Source: Dehalococcoidales bacterium (GTDB taxonomy: Bacteria; Chloroflexota; Dehalococcoidia; Dehalococcoidales; UBA5760). From it: a stretch of 7,479 nucleotides of DNA. The stretch is taken from assembly GCA_018399795.1 (NCBI GenBank), contig JAGYOC010000090.1, positions 1 to 7,479 on the forward strand, written 5' to 3'. The notes beneath the pieces were generated by a model, which was not told where the DNA came from, ran no database searches, and saw only the letters and a program-made list of their open reading frames with translations. Shown here piece by piece: positions 1 to 6,679 of this stretch (positions are counted from its first letter, which is position 1; each line of letters begins with the position of its first letter). The position numbers were made by a program, and so were the translations under genes.

Positions 1-708
1 GATCAGCCCCTTCCCGGCGAAGCTGAAATAGGTATTGTCGCCGATAATAATGTGGTCCAGTACCTTGATCTGCATCACGCCGGCGGCTTGGACCAGGTCC
101 CGGGTGACATTTTTGTCGTTCTGACTGGGCTCCGGGTTACCGGAGGGGTGGTTGTGAGCAAAAATGAGCGATACTGCGTTATGCCTGAGGGCGCTTTCCA
201 TAACCTGTCGCGGGGAGATGGCGCTGCTGTTTACGGTTCCCTGGAAAAGGTCATCAGTTTCGATGATCTGGTTGCGGCTATTCAGGTACAGCACCTTGAA
301 GATTTCTTTTTTGAGGTCCCGCATCGAGTGGTACAGATAGTCAAAAACATCCTGTGGGGATTGGTAAACCGGTTTGCTGATAATCCTGTCCTTCAAGAAT
401 CTCCTGGCTACATCCTGTATCAACCTGATACCGAATACATTCTTCGGCCCTATGCCGTAAATTTTCTCCAGGTCTTCCTGAGAGGCCTCCAGGGTCCCTC
501 TCAGGGTCTTGAATTTCTTGACAGCTTCTTTGGCCGGCTGCTTGCAGTCTTTACGAGGTGAGTTCAGGCTTAGCAGCAGTTCTACAATCTCATAGTCCTG
601 GAACCCTTCCAGCCCTCCCTTGAGAAATCGTTCTCGCAGCCTTTTTCTGTGTCCTGCCGATGTGTCCTTTGCCGGCATTGCTCGGGATTTTCCTTTATTC
701 TCTTGCAT
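1..708 (-). CDS. radC: RadC/JAB-domain DNA repair-like protein, C-terminal end cut by window edge
   Basis: Reading leftwards from ATG at 708, 236 codons stay open to base 1 with no stop, so only a few C-terminal residues should be missing. Residues 20-30 (GHRKRLRERF) begin the usual RadC N-terminal region. A helix-hairpin-helix with GIG sits at about 84-95. A JAB/MPN+ domain spans about 115-236, with Glu135, the metal motif H185-N-H187, Ser195 and Asp198 (HxHPSGxxxPSxxD), and the family ending LDHIIIGDNTYFSFAGKGL. All JAMM zinc ligands are present. RadC was named for DNA repair, but its biochemical role is unsettled, and relatives occur in chromosomes and on mobile elements. The start is uncertain: ATG 708 has no clear Shine-Dalgarno, whereas ATG 678 (residue 11) has AAGGA about 12 nt upstream. 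It lies 41 bp downstream of the zinc-ribbon gene on the same strand, possibly as one transcript. Confidence 0.93.
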   Translation of the reverse strand, partial: MQENKGKSRAMPAKDTSAGHRKRLRERFLKGGLEGFQDYEIVELLLSLNSPRKDCKQPAKEAVKKFKTLRGTLEASQEDLEKIYGIGPKNVFGIRLIQDVARRFLKDRIISKPVYQSPQDVFDYLYHSMRDLKKEIFKVLYLNSRNQIIETDDLFQGTVNSSAISPRQVMESALRHNAVSLIFAHNHPSGNPEPSQNDKNVTRDLVQAAGVMQIKVLDHIIIGDNTYFSFAGKGLI

Positions 709-749
709 TGGTATAGCTATAAGATAAATATTTGCCCGGGATGGGACGT

Positions 750-962
750 TCAGCGCCTGCCTGGCCCATAGCTTGGGGATGGGAATTGTTTGCGGTACAT
801 AATGCACTTTTCGTTGGCACAGGACCAGGCTACCGTCCTGGTAAAGAAGAAAAACCGCTTGGCCTTGATGGGATAAACCTCCGGGTGACCACAGAAGGGG
901 CATAGAGGGGTTCCCTGGTTGTCCCTGCTGTGAAGGCGATATTCATCTTCTCTCTTTGGCAT
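750..962 (-). CDS. small zinc-ribbon protein (70 aa), function unknown
   Basis: This is a 70-residue protein with four cysteines arranged as C21-x2-C24 and C48-x4-C53, separated by 23 residues. That is a typical zinc-ribbon (rubredoxin-knuckle-like) arrangement. The middle is basic and aromatic (AKRFFFFTRTVAW) and the tail is basic (PSYGPGRR), which would fit nucleic-acid or protein binding, but this is inference. The frame continues upstream to 1097. I chose ATG 962 because AGAGGGGGG lies just upstream at good spacing, and because the sequence further upstream looks non-coding and carries promoter-like elements. It is the upstream neighbour of radC on the same strand (41 bp apart), so the two may be co-transcribed. 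I do not recognise a named family. Confidence 0.7.
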   Translation of the reverse strand: MPKREDEYRLHSRDNQGTPLCPFCGHPEVYPIKAKRFFFFTRTVAWSCANEKCIMYRKQFPSPSYGPGRR

Positions 963-1040
963 TATGCCCCCCTCTGGTATTTTCGTGATTTTGGTCGTTA
1001 TGCCGATGTGTGATATCGATACCTGATTATTCCTGCCAGT

Positions 1041-1071
1041 AGTATACACCACAATCTTTGAGGCTTGCCAA
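1041..1071 (-). promoter_or_regulatory. possible sigma70 promoter for the zinc-ribbon gene
   Basis: On the minus strand TTGGCA (1071-1066) and TATACT (1046-1041) are separated by 19 bp, which is longer than the ideal 17. Both hexamers are near consensus. The predicted transcript would begin near 1034, leaving a leader of about 70 nt before ATG 962. The -35 box falls inside a perfect 7-bp inverted repeat (1060-1076), which could be an operator. This is motif reading only. Confidence 0.35.
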
Positions 1072-1076
1072 GCCTC
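1060..1076. repeat. perfect 7-bp inverted repeat with 3-nt loop in divergent spacer
   Basis: GAGGCTT (1060-1066) and AAGCCTC (1070-1076) are exact reverse complements separated by GCC. No T-tract follows on either strand, so it is not a convincing terminator. It overlaps the putative -35 box of the minus-strand promoter and lies just upstream of the plus-strand promoter, a position that would suit a repressor site. Confidence 0.4.
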
Positions 1077-1077
1077 C

Positions 1078-1108
1078 TTCTCACCGGTACCGGGCAATGT
1101 GTTATAAT
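1078..1108 (+). promoter_or_regulatory. extended -10 promoter for the PH-like/SHOCT gene
   Basis: A perfect TATAAT at 1103-1108 is preceded by TG plus one base (TGTTATAAT from 1100), an extended -10 element. The best -35 candidate is TTCTCA at 1078-1083, weak and 19 bp away, as often seen with extended -10 promoters. Transcription would start near 1115, giving a leader of about 42 nt to ATG 1157. Two copies of ACGTTGA (1112-1118 and 1128-1134) lie in the leader. Confidence 0.6.
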
Positions 1109-1156
1109 ATCACGTTGAGTATTGTTAACGTTGAAGCTACCCGGTAAGAAGTAGAT

Positions 1157-1738
1157 ATGAATCGTATCCCCGAAGACAGAGAAAAGTACTTGGAAGAATT
1201 CAGGGCTTCGATTGAGGTGGGGGAGCGGCTGGTAAAGGGTAAGGGAAAGCTGTTAAGTCCCATCTTGATGGATGCCAGGGGAATTGACGGGCACCTGGTA
1301 CTTCTGGAAAACGGCGTCCGTATCAAGCGGAGCGACCCGATGGTATTTCTGGACAAGGGTATAAGGGGTGATAAAGAGATACCCTTCCATCGTATCGAAT
1401 CGGTGCAGATCAAAAAGGCCAGTTCTTTTTCCAACGGTCATATCCGTCTCCTTCTGCTTGAGGGTAAGGGATTGGCTGAACCAGCCTCCGGCAATAGTCA
1501 GGACGAATATAAGGTCCTCTTTAAGCCTGCCCAGCAGTCAAACTTCGAGGAAATAAAAAGGGCTATTGAGGAAAAGGTGACTGCCGCAAAGATGGCTATT
1601 TCCAGCTCTCCCCGGCAGGCGGCCCCGCAGGCTATTTCGTATATCGATGAGTTGGAGAAACTGGCTTCGCTCAAGGACCGGGGTATAATCAGCGAGGAGG
1701 AGTTCACTGCCAAGAAGAGGCAGATCTTGGGCATATAA
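1157..1738 (+). CDS. PH-like (DUF4429-type) protein with C-terminal SHOCT domain
   Basis: This is a soluble 193-residue protein with no signal peptide or membrane segment. Residues about 42-140 have the look of a bacterial PH-like domain: a small-domain start (GIDGHLVLLENGVRIKR), then alternating beta strands (IPFHRIESVQIKKA, HIRLLLLEGKG, DEYKVLFKP) and a closing helix (NFEEIKRAIEE). An Ala/Pro/Ser-rich linker at about 144-160 leads to a SHOCT domain at 162-193 (IDELEKLASLKDRGIISEEEFTAKKRQIL), a short helical module found at the C-termini of many bacterial proteins and thought to mediate oligomerisation. The molecular role of this combination is unknown. ATG 1157 lacks a strong Shine-Dalgarno (only AAGAAG upstream). 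It is transcribed from its own promoter and ends 11 bp from the convergent dnaE stop. Confidence 0.85.
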   Translation: MNRIPEDREKYLEEFRASIEVGERLVKGKGKLLSPILMDARGIDGHLVLLENGVRIKRSDPMVFLDKGIRGDKEIPFHRIESVQIKKASSFSNGHIRLLLLEGKGLAEPASGNSQDEYKVLFKPAQQSNFEEIKRAIEEKVTAAKMAISSSPRQAAPQAISYIDELEKLASLKDRGIISEEEFTAKKRQILGI

Positions 1739-1749
1739 CTGTAGCGAAT

Positions 1750-4700
1750 CTATTCCTCCGCTACGATGTGGCCCTTGCCCGCGATTTCCTCCACGCTTTG
1801 TAAAAGCTCGGGACAAAAGTCGGTTTGAACTTTGGAGCGGAGGGTGCTGACTGTGTCTTCGCCGTTAATGCGGAATAGGACCTGGTCGCTGCCGGGAAAT
1901 TTTCGCAATACTCCGAAAAGTTTTTTCAATCGGGCAAGGTCGCTCTCTCTATCCTCGGTTTCGGAAAGGCTTATTATCAGATGGCGGGGGGGTGAAGGTG
2001 TCCCATCGCCGGATTGGGTTGTATACGGTTCGTTTGAATCTGGTGATTGGTCAGGTGAGGGTTCCGGCTGATAATAGCGGGCCGAGTTACAGTTCAGTTG
2101 AATCTGCTCATCCTTTATTCTGACCTTTCCCTCAACCAGCAGTATATTCCCCTCTTGCCAGAGTTCCCTGGTGTTCTGGTAAACCCTTGGCCATATCATC
2201 ACCTCAATTCTTCCCTCCAGGTCCTCCAGGACGGCACTGGCAAATGGCTTGCCGTCACGTGTCAGCAGGGGGCGCATTGAGTCGACCATACCTGCCGTGA
2301 CTACGTTCTGCCCGCTCATTTCGGCATCAATCTGCCCACAGAGAGTAGTATTACATAGATTCCCTTTCCCGGCGATTACACTGAACGGGTGCTCGGAGAG
2401 ATATACCCCCAAGAGCTCTTTCTCCCAGGAGAGCTTCTCCCTGACCGGGGTGTCGCTATCTTCCAGCTCGAGTCCGGGCAGAGGCACCGGCGTCTTCTCT
2501 CCCCAAAGGTCGAACATGGTGGATTGCCCCGTTTCGCGGAGTTGCTGTTCCCGATGCGCCAGTGTAATAATACGGTTGATGCTTGCCAGAAGGCTGCCAC
2601 GATTGCCCAGAGAATCAAAGGCTCCGCTCTTAATAAGGCTTTCCAGCGTTCTTTTATTAATACCTCTCAAATCGACACGGCGGCATACGTCATCAACGGA
2701 CTTGAAGTCGCCTCCCGAATCACGCTCCTTGATGATATTTCCCACCGGGCCTATTCCCACGTTTTTTATATTGCTCAGCCCGAATCTTATGGCAGTGTTA
2801 CCATTATTGTCCTTCTCGATGGAGAAATCTGTCTGGCTGCGGTTTATGTCTGGAGGGAAAACAGCAATACCCAGGCGGCGACATTCGGCAACGGCGCTGG
2901 CCACCTTTTCAGTCTGCCCACTGTTGGCCATAAGAAAAGCGGTGATGTATTCAGCGGGATAGTTTGCCTTGAGGTACGCTGTTTGATAGGCGATCAGTCC
3001 GTAGCTGGTACTGTGTGCCTTGTTAAAGGCATAACCTGCAAACGGTTCGATGAGCTTAAAGACCGCTTCTGCCGTCTCTGCGGAAAATCCCTTATTAATA
3101 GACCGGCTTATGAAGTTATTCTTCTCTTTCTGCATTACCTCAGGTACCTTTTTGCCCATTGCCTTGCGGAAGATATCGGCTTCGCCCAGGCTGTAGCCGG
3201 CGAATTCCCTCACAATAAAGAGTACCTGGTCCTGATATACGATTACCCCATAGGTTTCCTCGAGAATACTGGCAAGTGTAGGGTGTGGGTAGCGTATCGG
3301 TTCGATGCCATGTTTGGCTTTGATGAAGGTGGGGATATGTTCCATTGGTCCCGGTCGGTAGAGTGCCACCATGGCGGCTATATCGCTGAAGGTGGTTGGC
3401 TTGAGCTCTTTGATATAGCGGCGCATCCCGCTGCTCTCCAGTTGGAAAACGCCGGAAGTTTCTCCGGAAGCGAGTAGTTCAAAGGTCTTCCTGTTGTCCA
3501 TCGGAATATTGCCCAGATCGATGACGACGTCGTGGTTCTGGTTGATGATATCCCTGGCCTTGCCCAGAATACTGAGGTTTATGAGCCCCAGGAAATCCAT
3601 TTTCAGAAGTCCGATACGGGCGATGTTCTCCATGCTGAACTGGGTCATTACCAGTGCTTGCCCATTGCCCTTGCTTACATGCTGCAGGGGGACATTGTCG
3701 GTAAGGGGGTCTCTGGCGATAACCATGCCGGCGGCATGCGTACTGGCGTGGCGGGCGATACCCTCTACTTTTGCGGCTGAATCCAGCAGATTGCGCGCTA
3801 TGGTATCCTGCTGGTAGATGCTGCTGAGTTCGCCGTTTTCCTTAATTGCCCGTGCCAGGGTCATACCGGGTGTGGGTGGTACCAGCTTGGCAATGCGGTC
3901 GACATCACTATAGGACATAGCAAGGGCACGGCCTACATCCCTTGTGGCTGCGCGGGCACCCAGTGTGCCGAAGGTGATAATTTGAGCGACATGGTCGGCA
4001 CCGTATTTTTGCGACACATAGTTTATTATTTCGTCACGGCGTTCGTCCTCGAAATCAAGGTCGATATCCGGCATCTCTTTTCTTTCCACATTAAGAAATC
4101 TTTCAAAGACCAGCCTGTGCTTGATGGGGTCTATTTCGGTTATGCCCAGGCAGTATAGAACAATGCTGGCGGCAGCACTGCCTCTGACGCCGAAAAGGAT
4201 ACCTCGTTCTCTGGCATAGGTAATTATATCCCAGACAACCAGGAAGTAGCTGGCGAACTCCGTTTTTTCGATTACTTCCAGTTCGTATTCCAGCTGCTGC
4301 TTGATGTCCTCGGTTGGGTTGGGGTATCGAGTTTCGAAACCCTGATAGCAGATATCTCTCAAGAACTGGTTGGATGTTTTACCCTCCGGTAGTTTTATCT
4401 CAGGAAGGTGCAGGCGTCCGAATTCGAGCTCCAGGTTGCACATTTGGGCAATTCTCTCGGTATTCTCTATCGCTTCCGGAATATCCCGATAAAGCTCGGC
4501 CATCTCGTCGGGGCTCCGTAGATAGAAGAAATCACCCGGCATCTTCATTCTCTTCTCGTCATATATGGATGTGTTCCTGCCTATGCAGAGCAAAAGGTCA
4601 TGGGCCTGGGCATCCTCACGGTTGATGTAGTGGGTGTCGTTGGTGGCTACCAAGGGTATATCCAGTTCGCGGCTCATCCTGATGAGGGTTTGATTTACTC

Positions 4701-5238
4701 GTTCCAGCTCGGTTAAGGGGTGTCTCTGTATCTCCAGGTAGAAATCGCCAAAGGTATTCCGGTACCAGCGGGCAGATTCCTTCGCTTCGTCGATGCGACC
4801 TGAATTGATAAGGCGGGGGATCTCGCCAGCCAGGCATGCTGAAAGGGCAACCAGCCCATCGTGATACTCCTCGAGCAGCTTTTTGTCCATTCTTGGTTTG
4901 TAGTAGAAACCTTCCAGGTGTGCCTTTGTGACGAGCTGTATCAGGTTCTGGTACCCGGTTTTGTTTTTGGCCAGGAGTACCAGATGGTAGTAGTCTTTTC
5001 CCCGGGAGGTATGGTTGAAGCGGTCACCGGGGGTGAGATAGGCTTCACAGCCTATGATTGGCTTGATGCCGGCTTTTATGGCGGCATCATAGAACTCGAT
5101 GGCCCCGTACATTACGCCGTGGTCGGTGATTGCCAGGCTGTCCATGCCCAGTTCCTTGGCCCGATTAACGAGCTGGGGAATACGGCACATACCATCAAGC
5201 AGGCTGTATTCGGTGTGAACATGGAGGTGGGTAAACAT
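1750..5238 (-). CDS. dnaE: DNA polymerase III alpha subunit (replicative polymerase)
   Basis: This is the complete catalytic subunit of the chromosomal replicase, 1162 residues. An N-terminal PHP domain (1 to about 270) keeps likely metal ligands His6, His8, Asp39-His40, Glu65, His85, Cys135, Asp201 and His203, so PHP nuclease activity may persist, unlike the degenerate E. coli domain. The C-family polymerase core carries PDIDLDF with catalytic Asp391 and Asp393, and the third Asp is probably Asp548 in LLKMDFLGL. A helix-hairpin-helix region lies at about 820-875. QSTMF at 905-909 matches the internal beta-clamp-binding motif, and an OB fold spans about 977-1056. A Pro/Ser/Asp-rich linker (about 1057-1086) leads to a C-terminal domain to 1162. 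ATG 5238 has AAAGG 5 nt upstream and an extended -10 promoter. It is divergent from the DUF1461 gene. Confidence 0.98.
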   Translation of the reverse strand: MFTHLHVHTEYSLLDGMCRIPQLVNRAKELGMDSLAITDHGVMYGAIEFYDAAIKAGIKPIIGCEAYLTPGDRFNHTSRGKDYYHLVLLAKNKTGYQNLIQLVTKAHLEGFYYKPRMDKKLLEEYHDGLVALSACLAGEIPRLINSGRIDEAKESARWYRNTFGDFYLEIQRHPLTELERVNQTLIRMSRELDIPLVATNDTHYINREDAQAHDLLLCIGRNTSIYDEKRMKMPGDFFYLRSPDEMAELYRDIPEAIENTERIAQMCNLELEFGRLHLPEIKLPEGKTSNQFLRDICYQGFETRYPNPTEDIKQQLEYELEVIEKTEFASYFLVVWDIITYARERGILFGVRGSAAASIVLYCLGITEIDPIKHRLVFERFLNVERKEMPDIDLDFEDERRDEIINYVSQKYGADHVAQIITFGTLGARAATRDVGRALAMSYSDVDRIAKLVPPTPGMTLARAIKENGELSSIYQQDTIARNLLDSAAKVEGIARHASTHAAGMVIARDPLTDNVPLQHVSKGNGQALVMTQFSMENIARIGLLKMDFLGLINLSILGKARDIINQNHDVVIDLGNIPMDNRKTFELLASGETSGVFQLESSGMRRYIKELKPTTFSDIAAMVALYRPGPMEHIPTFIKAKHGIEPIRYPHPTLASILEETYGVIVYQDQVLFIVREFAGYSLGEADIFRKAMGKKVPEVMQKEKNNFISRSINKGFSAETAEAVFKLIEPFAGYAFNKAHSTSYGLIAYQTAYLKANYPAEYITAFLMANSGQTEKVASAVAECRRLGIAVFPPDINRSQTDFSIEKDNNGNTAIRFGLSNIKNVGIGPVGNIIKERDSGGDFKSVDDVCRRVDLRGINKRTLESLIKSGAFDSLGNRGSLLASINRIITLAHREQQLRETGQSTMFDLWGEKTPVPLPGLELEDSDTPVREKLSWEKELLGVYLSEHPFSVIAGKGNLCNTTLCGQIDAEMSGQNVVTAGMVDSMRPLLTRDGKPFASAVLEDLEGRIEVMIWPRVYQNTRELWQEGNILLVEGKVRIKDEQIQLNCNSARYYQPEPSPDQSPDSNEPYTTQSGDGTPSPPRHLIISLSETEDRESDLARLKKLFGVLRKFPGSDQVLFRINGEDTVSTLRSKVQTDFCPELLQSVEEIAGKGHIVAEE

Positions 5239-5288
5239 GAGGACCTTTCTCTAGCCGGAGGATATTTCTCTATTTCACTCCCGGTGTT

Positions 5289-5297
5289 ATTATAACA
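5289..5297 (-). promoter_or_regulatory. extended -10 promoter for dnaE
   Basis: Read on the minus strand the sequence is TGTTATAAT, an extended -10 with perfect TATAAT. No good -35 hexamer is visible 16-18 bp upstream. The same nine bases form the -10 of the 1157 gene's promoter. Transcription would begin near 5282, with a leader of about 44 nt ending in the AAAGG ribosome site (5244-5248) before ATG 5238. Confidence 0.6.
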
Positions 5298-5374
5298 TAG
5301 GGTTGGTTGCCGGGTATTCCTTGTTTTTGAGTGTTAGTCTGTAGAATTTGAGAAATAGTACTGGAGATGGCTTC

Positions 5375-6088
5375 ATGAAGGTTCCGGGTAATATTGCCAG
5401 GTGGTTGTTTATCTTTAGTCTCCCCCCTCTCATAATGTCGGCAGTAATCAACGTCGAATTCAACAGCATGTGGCTATATGAGGATGGCTTCGCAAAGTAT
5501 GGTGTCAGCGAATCCACCGGTCTTGATGAGGCGGAACTTGAAAAAGTGGCCCGTGGCCTGATCGATTACTTCAATTCCTCCGATGAATATATTGCTCTCA
5601 CCGTTAACAGAAATGGGGAAAAAGTATCCCTGTTCAGCGAGCGGGAAATAATTCACCTCAGAGATGTTAAGGCGCTGGTAGGGATGAATCGACATCTCCT
5701 TATGGGGACGGCGGTCTATACCGGTATCTATGCCGGCTTCTGTCTTTTCTGGCGAAGGGGTCGGTACAGGAGAAAACTGGCAAGTTCGGTGGTTATCGGG
5801 TCACTTGTTACTCTGGGCACAATTATCGCTCTCGGTGCCGGTTCGATGCTTTTTGACTTTAACTCGTTGTTTACCAGGTTTCACCTTATTGCCTTCACCA
5901 ATGAGTTCTGGATGCTTGATCCCCGGGAGGACTATCTGATAATGCTCTTTCCGGAGGGTTTTTGGTATGATGCTGCGCTGATGCTGGGCGGAATAAGCGC
6001 GGCGATAGCTGGAGCGCTGTGTGGGTCTGGTGTTATTTACCTCAAGCGTAGTGGGAAAAACAGTGATGAAAGCGGCGGTATGTCCTGA
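5375..6088 (+). CDS. TIGR01906/DUF1461 family integral membrane protein
   Basis: This is a 237-residue protein with four predicted transmembrane segments at about 9-26, 107-127, 137-158 and 199-223. A roughly 80-residue non-membrane region lies between the first and second. Family signatures are LFSEREIIHLRDVK (87-100) and FHLIAFTNEFWMLDPRED (169-186) followed by LIMLFPEGFW, which match what I know of DUF1461/TIGR01906. The family is widespread in Firmicutes and Chloroflexota. The biochemical function of this member cannot be told from sequence. The frame is open from a TTG at 5348, but ATG 5375 has GGAG 8 nt upstream and starts a clean hydrophobic first helix, so I use it. The gene is divergent from dnaE and ends 5 bp from the convergent fmdB-type stop. 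No convincing own promoter is visible. Confidence 0.88.
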   Translation: MKVPGNIARWLFIFSLPPLIMSAVINVEFNSMWLYEDGFAKYGVSESTGLDEAELEKVARGLIDYFNSSDEYIALTVNRNGEKVSLFSEREIIHLRDVKALVGMNRHLLMGTAVYTGIYAGFCLFWRRGRYRRKLASSVVIGSLVTLGTIIALGAGSMLFDFNSLFTRFHLIAFTNEFWMLDPREDYLIMLFPEGFWYDAALMLGGISAAIAGALCGSGVIYLKRSGKNSDESGGMS

Positions 6089-6093
6089 GACCG

Positions 6094-6324
6094 TTAAAGA
6101 TTGCAGCTCTGGCAGCTATCAGTACTGCACCCTGTGCAGGGGTTGCCCACGGCAGGAGTAATGAATCCGTGGGCATCTCTGGAGAGTGCTTGAAAGGTGG
6201 ATAACACCCTTTTCGAGGTGGACTGGCAACGGGGACAACTGGCCTCATCGCCCATCTGGCTTGCTTTGCGTAAAAGCTCAAATTTTGACCTGCAAACGGG
6301 GCAGAGATACTCGTATAATGGCAT
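6094..6324 (-). CDS. FmdB-family putative regulatory zinc-ribbon protein
   Basis: This is a 76-residue protein opening with MPLYEYLCPVC, the signature of the FmdB/CxxC_CxxC_SSSS zinc-ribbon family. One pair of zinc ligands is C8-x2-C11 and the second is C30-x2-C33 (CPRC). The C-terminus has another cysteine cluster (NPCTGCSTDSCQSCNL), also common in family members. FmdB was named as a possible regulator in a formamidase operon; most homologues have no demonstrated function, and regulation is inference. ATG 6324 has a strong GGAGG 9 nt upstream (6334-6338) and matches the family start exactly, so the 7-codon upstream extension is rejected. It has its own promoter and is a single-gene unit converging on the membrane protein gene. 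Confidence 0.9.
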   Translation of the reverse strand: MPLYEYLCPVCRSKFELLRKASQMGDEASCPRCQSTSKRVLSTFQALSRDAHGFITPAVGNPCTGCSTDSCQSCNL

Positions 6325-6344
6325 TTCACACAACCTCCAAAGCA

Positions 6345-6374
6345 ATTCTAACCTCCGTCAATTTGTTGAGTCAA
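6345..6374 (-). promoter_or_regulatory. sigma70 promoter for the fmdB-type gene
   Basis: On the minus strand TTGACT (6374-6369) and TAGAAT (6350-6345) are separated by 18 bp, five of six matches in each box. The predicted start near 6338 places the GGAGG ribosome site almost at the 5' end of the transcript, so either the leader is very short or the real start is slightly upstream. Confidence 0.55.
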
Positions 6375-6389
6375 TAATTACCGGGTAGT

Positions 6390-6439
6390 GTATCATTTTC
6401 AATTTAAGCCCTCTTGAAATGCTTGACCGCTTATGATAC
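6390..6439. promoter_or_regulatory. dyad between divergent fmdB-type and basic-protein genes, possible operator
   Basis: GTATCAT (6390-6396) and ATGATAC (6433-6439) are perfect inverted copies. Just inside them lie TTTCAA (6397-6402) and TTGAAA (6414-6419), also inverted copies but asymmetrically spaced. The right arm overlaps TATGAT (6433-6438 region), a possible -10 for the gene at 6449. It lies upstream of the fmdB-type promoter, so it could serve either gene. Low certainty. Confidence 0.3.
6413..6424 (+). repeat. left copy of CTTGA(C)AATGCTT direct repeat
   Basis: CTTGAAATGCTT here recurs at 7387-7399 as CTTGACAATGCTT, differing by one inserted base. The next bases here, GACCGCTTA (6425-6433), recur at 7399-7407 in inverted orientation as TAAGCGGTC. 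The two copies bracket the AT-rich two-gene block and lie in the upstream region of the gene at 6449 and of the transposase-like gene at 7445. Confidence 0.45.
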
Positions 6440-6448
6440 CCTTAAAAT

Positions 6449-6679
6449 ATGAAGAAAAAAGAACACGATTTTGCGGTAACAGCTTTTAGGGTAGTAAAAG
6501 AAGCTACTGGAGAGGCTGAACCAGAGAAACCACTAGACACCGAAGGTAAGAACCCCAACGCTGTAGCTCTAGGTAGATTAGGTGGATTAAAAGGTGGTAA
6601 GGCTAGGGCTAACAAATTAACACCCGAACAAAGAAGTGAGATTGCTAAGAGAGCTGCTAGAGCTAGGTGGTCTAAGTAA
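6449..6679 (+). CDS. small basic protein with GGLKGGKAR motif, function unknown
   Basis: This 76-residue protein has an acidic and mixed N-terminal half and a strongly basic C-terminal half. The C-terminal part, NPNAVALGRLGGLKGGKARA followed by NKLTPEQRSEIAKRAARARW, matches a short motif I have seen in many uncharacterised bacterial proteins and resembles the KGG motif of stress-induced proteins. Its charge suggests nucleic-acid binding, but this is inference. Codon use (AGA/AGG arginines, CTA and TTA leucines) and lower GC differ from the genes to its left, suggesting acquisition. There is no Shine-Dalgarno before ATG 6449. A TATGAT at 6433-6438 sits about 10 bp upstream of the ATG, which would suit a leaderless transcript. 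Its stop overlaps the stop of the convergent Ntn-hydrolase gene by 8 bp. Confidence 0.75.
   Translation: MKKKEHDFAVTAFRVVKEATGEAEPEKPLDTEGKNPNAVALGRLGGLKGGKARANKLTPEQRSEIAKRAARARWSK

Noticed and set aside
52..561. Plus-strand open frame of 169 codons at the left end
   Set aside because: It is antisense to radC, whose catalytic motifs are intact on the minus strand.
712..721. TATAGCTATA palindrome upstream of radC as an operator or separate promoter
   Set aside because: It is only 10 bp, AT-rich, and lacks a -35 box at proper spacing. It is too weak to annotate.
963..1097. 45-codon upstream extension of the zinc-ribbon gene
   Set aside because: The strong ribosome site sits before ATG 962, the extension shows no domain, and promoter-like elements lie inside it.
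1741..1764. GTAGCG/CGCTAC inverted repeat between the convergent PH-like/SHOCT and dnaE genes as a bidirectional terminator
   Set aside because: The stem is only 6 bp, the loop is 12 nt, and there is no T-tract on either side. The right arm lies within the dnaE coding end.
2389..3477. Long plus-strand open frame of 362 codons opposite dnaE
   Set aside because: It lies entirely antisense to well-conserved dnaE, its translation has no recognisable family, and there is no promoter or ribosome site. It is a by-product of dnaE codon use.
5348..5374. TTG start for the membrane protein
   Set aside because: ATG 5375 has a better-placed GGAG and starts directly before the first hydrophobic helix.
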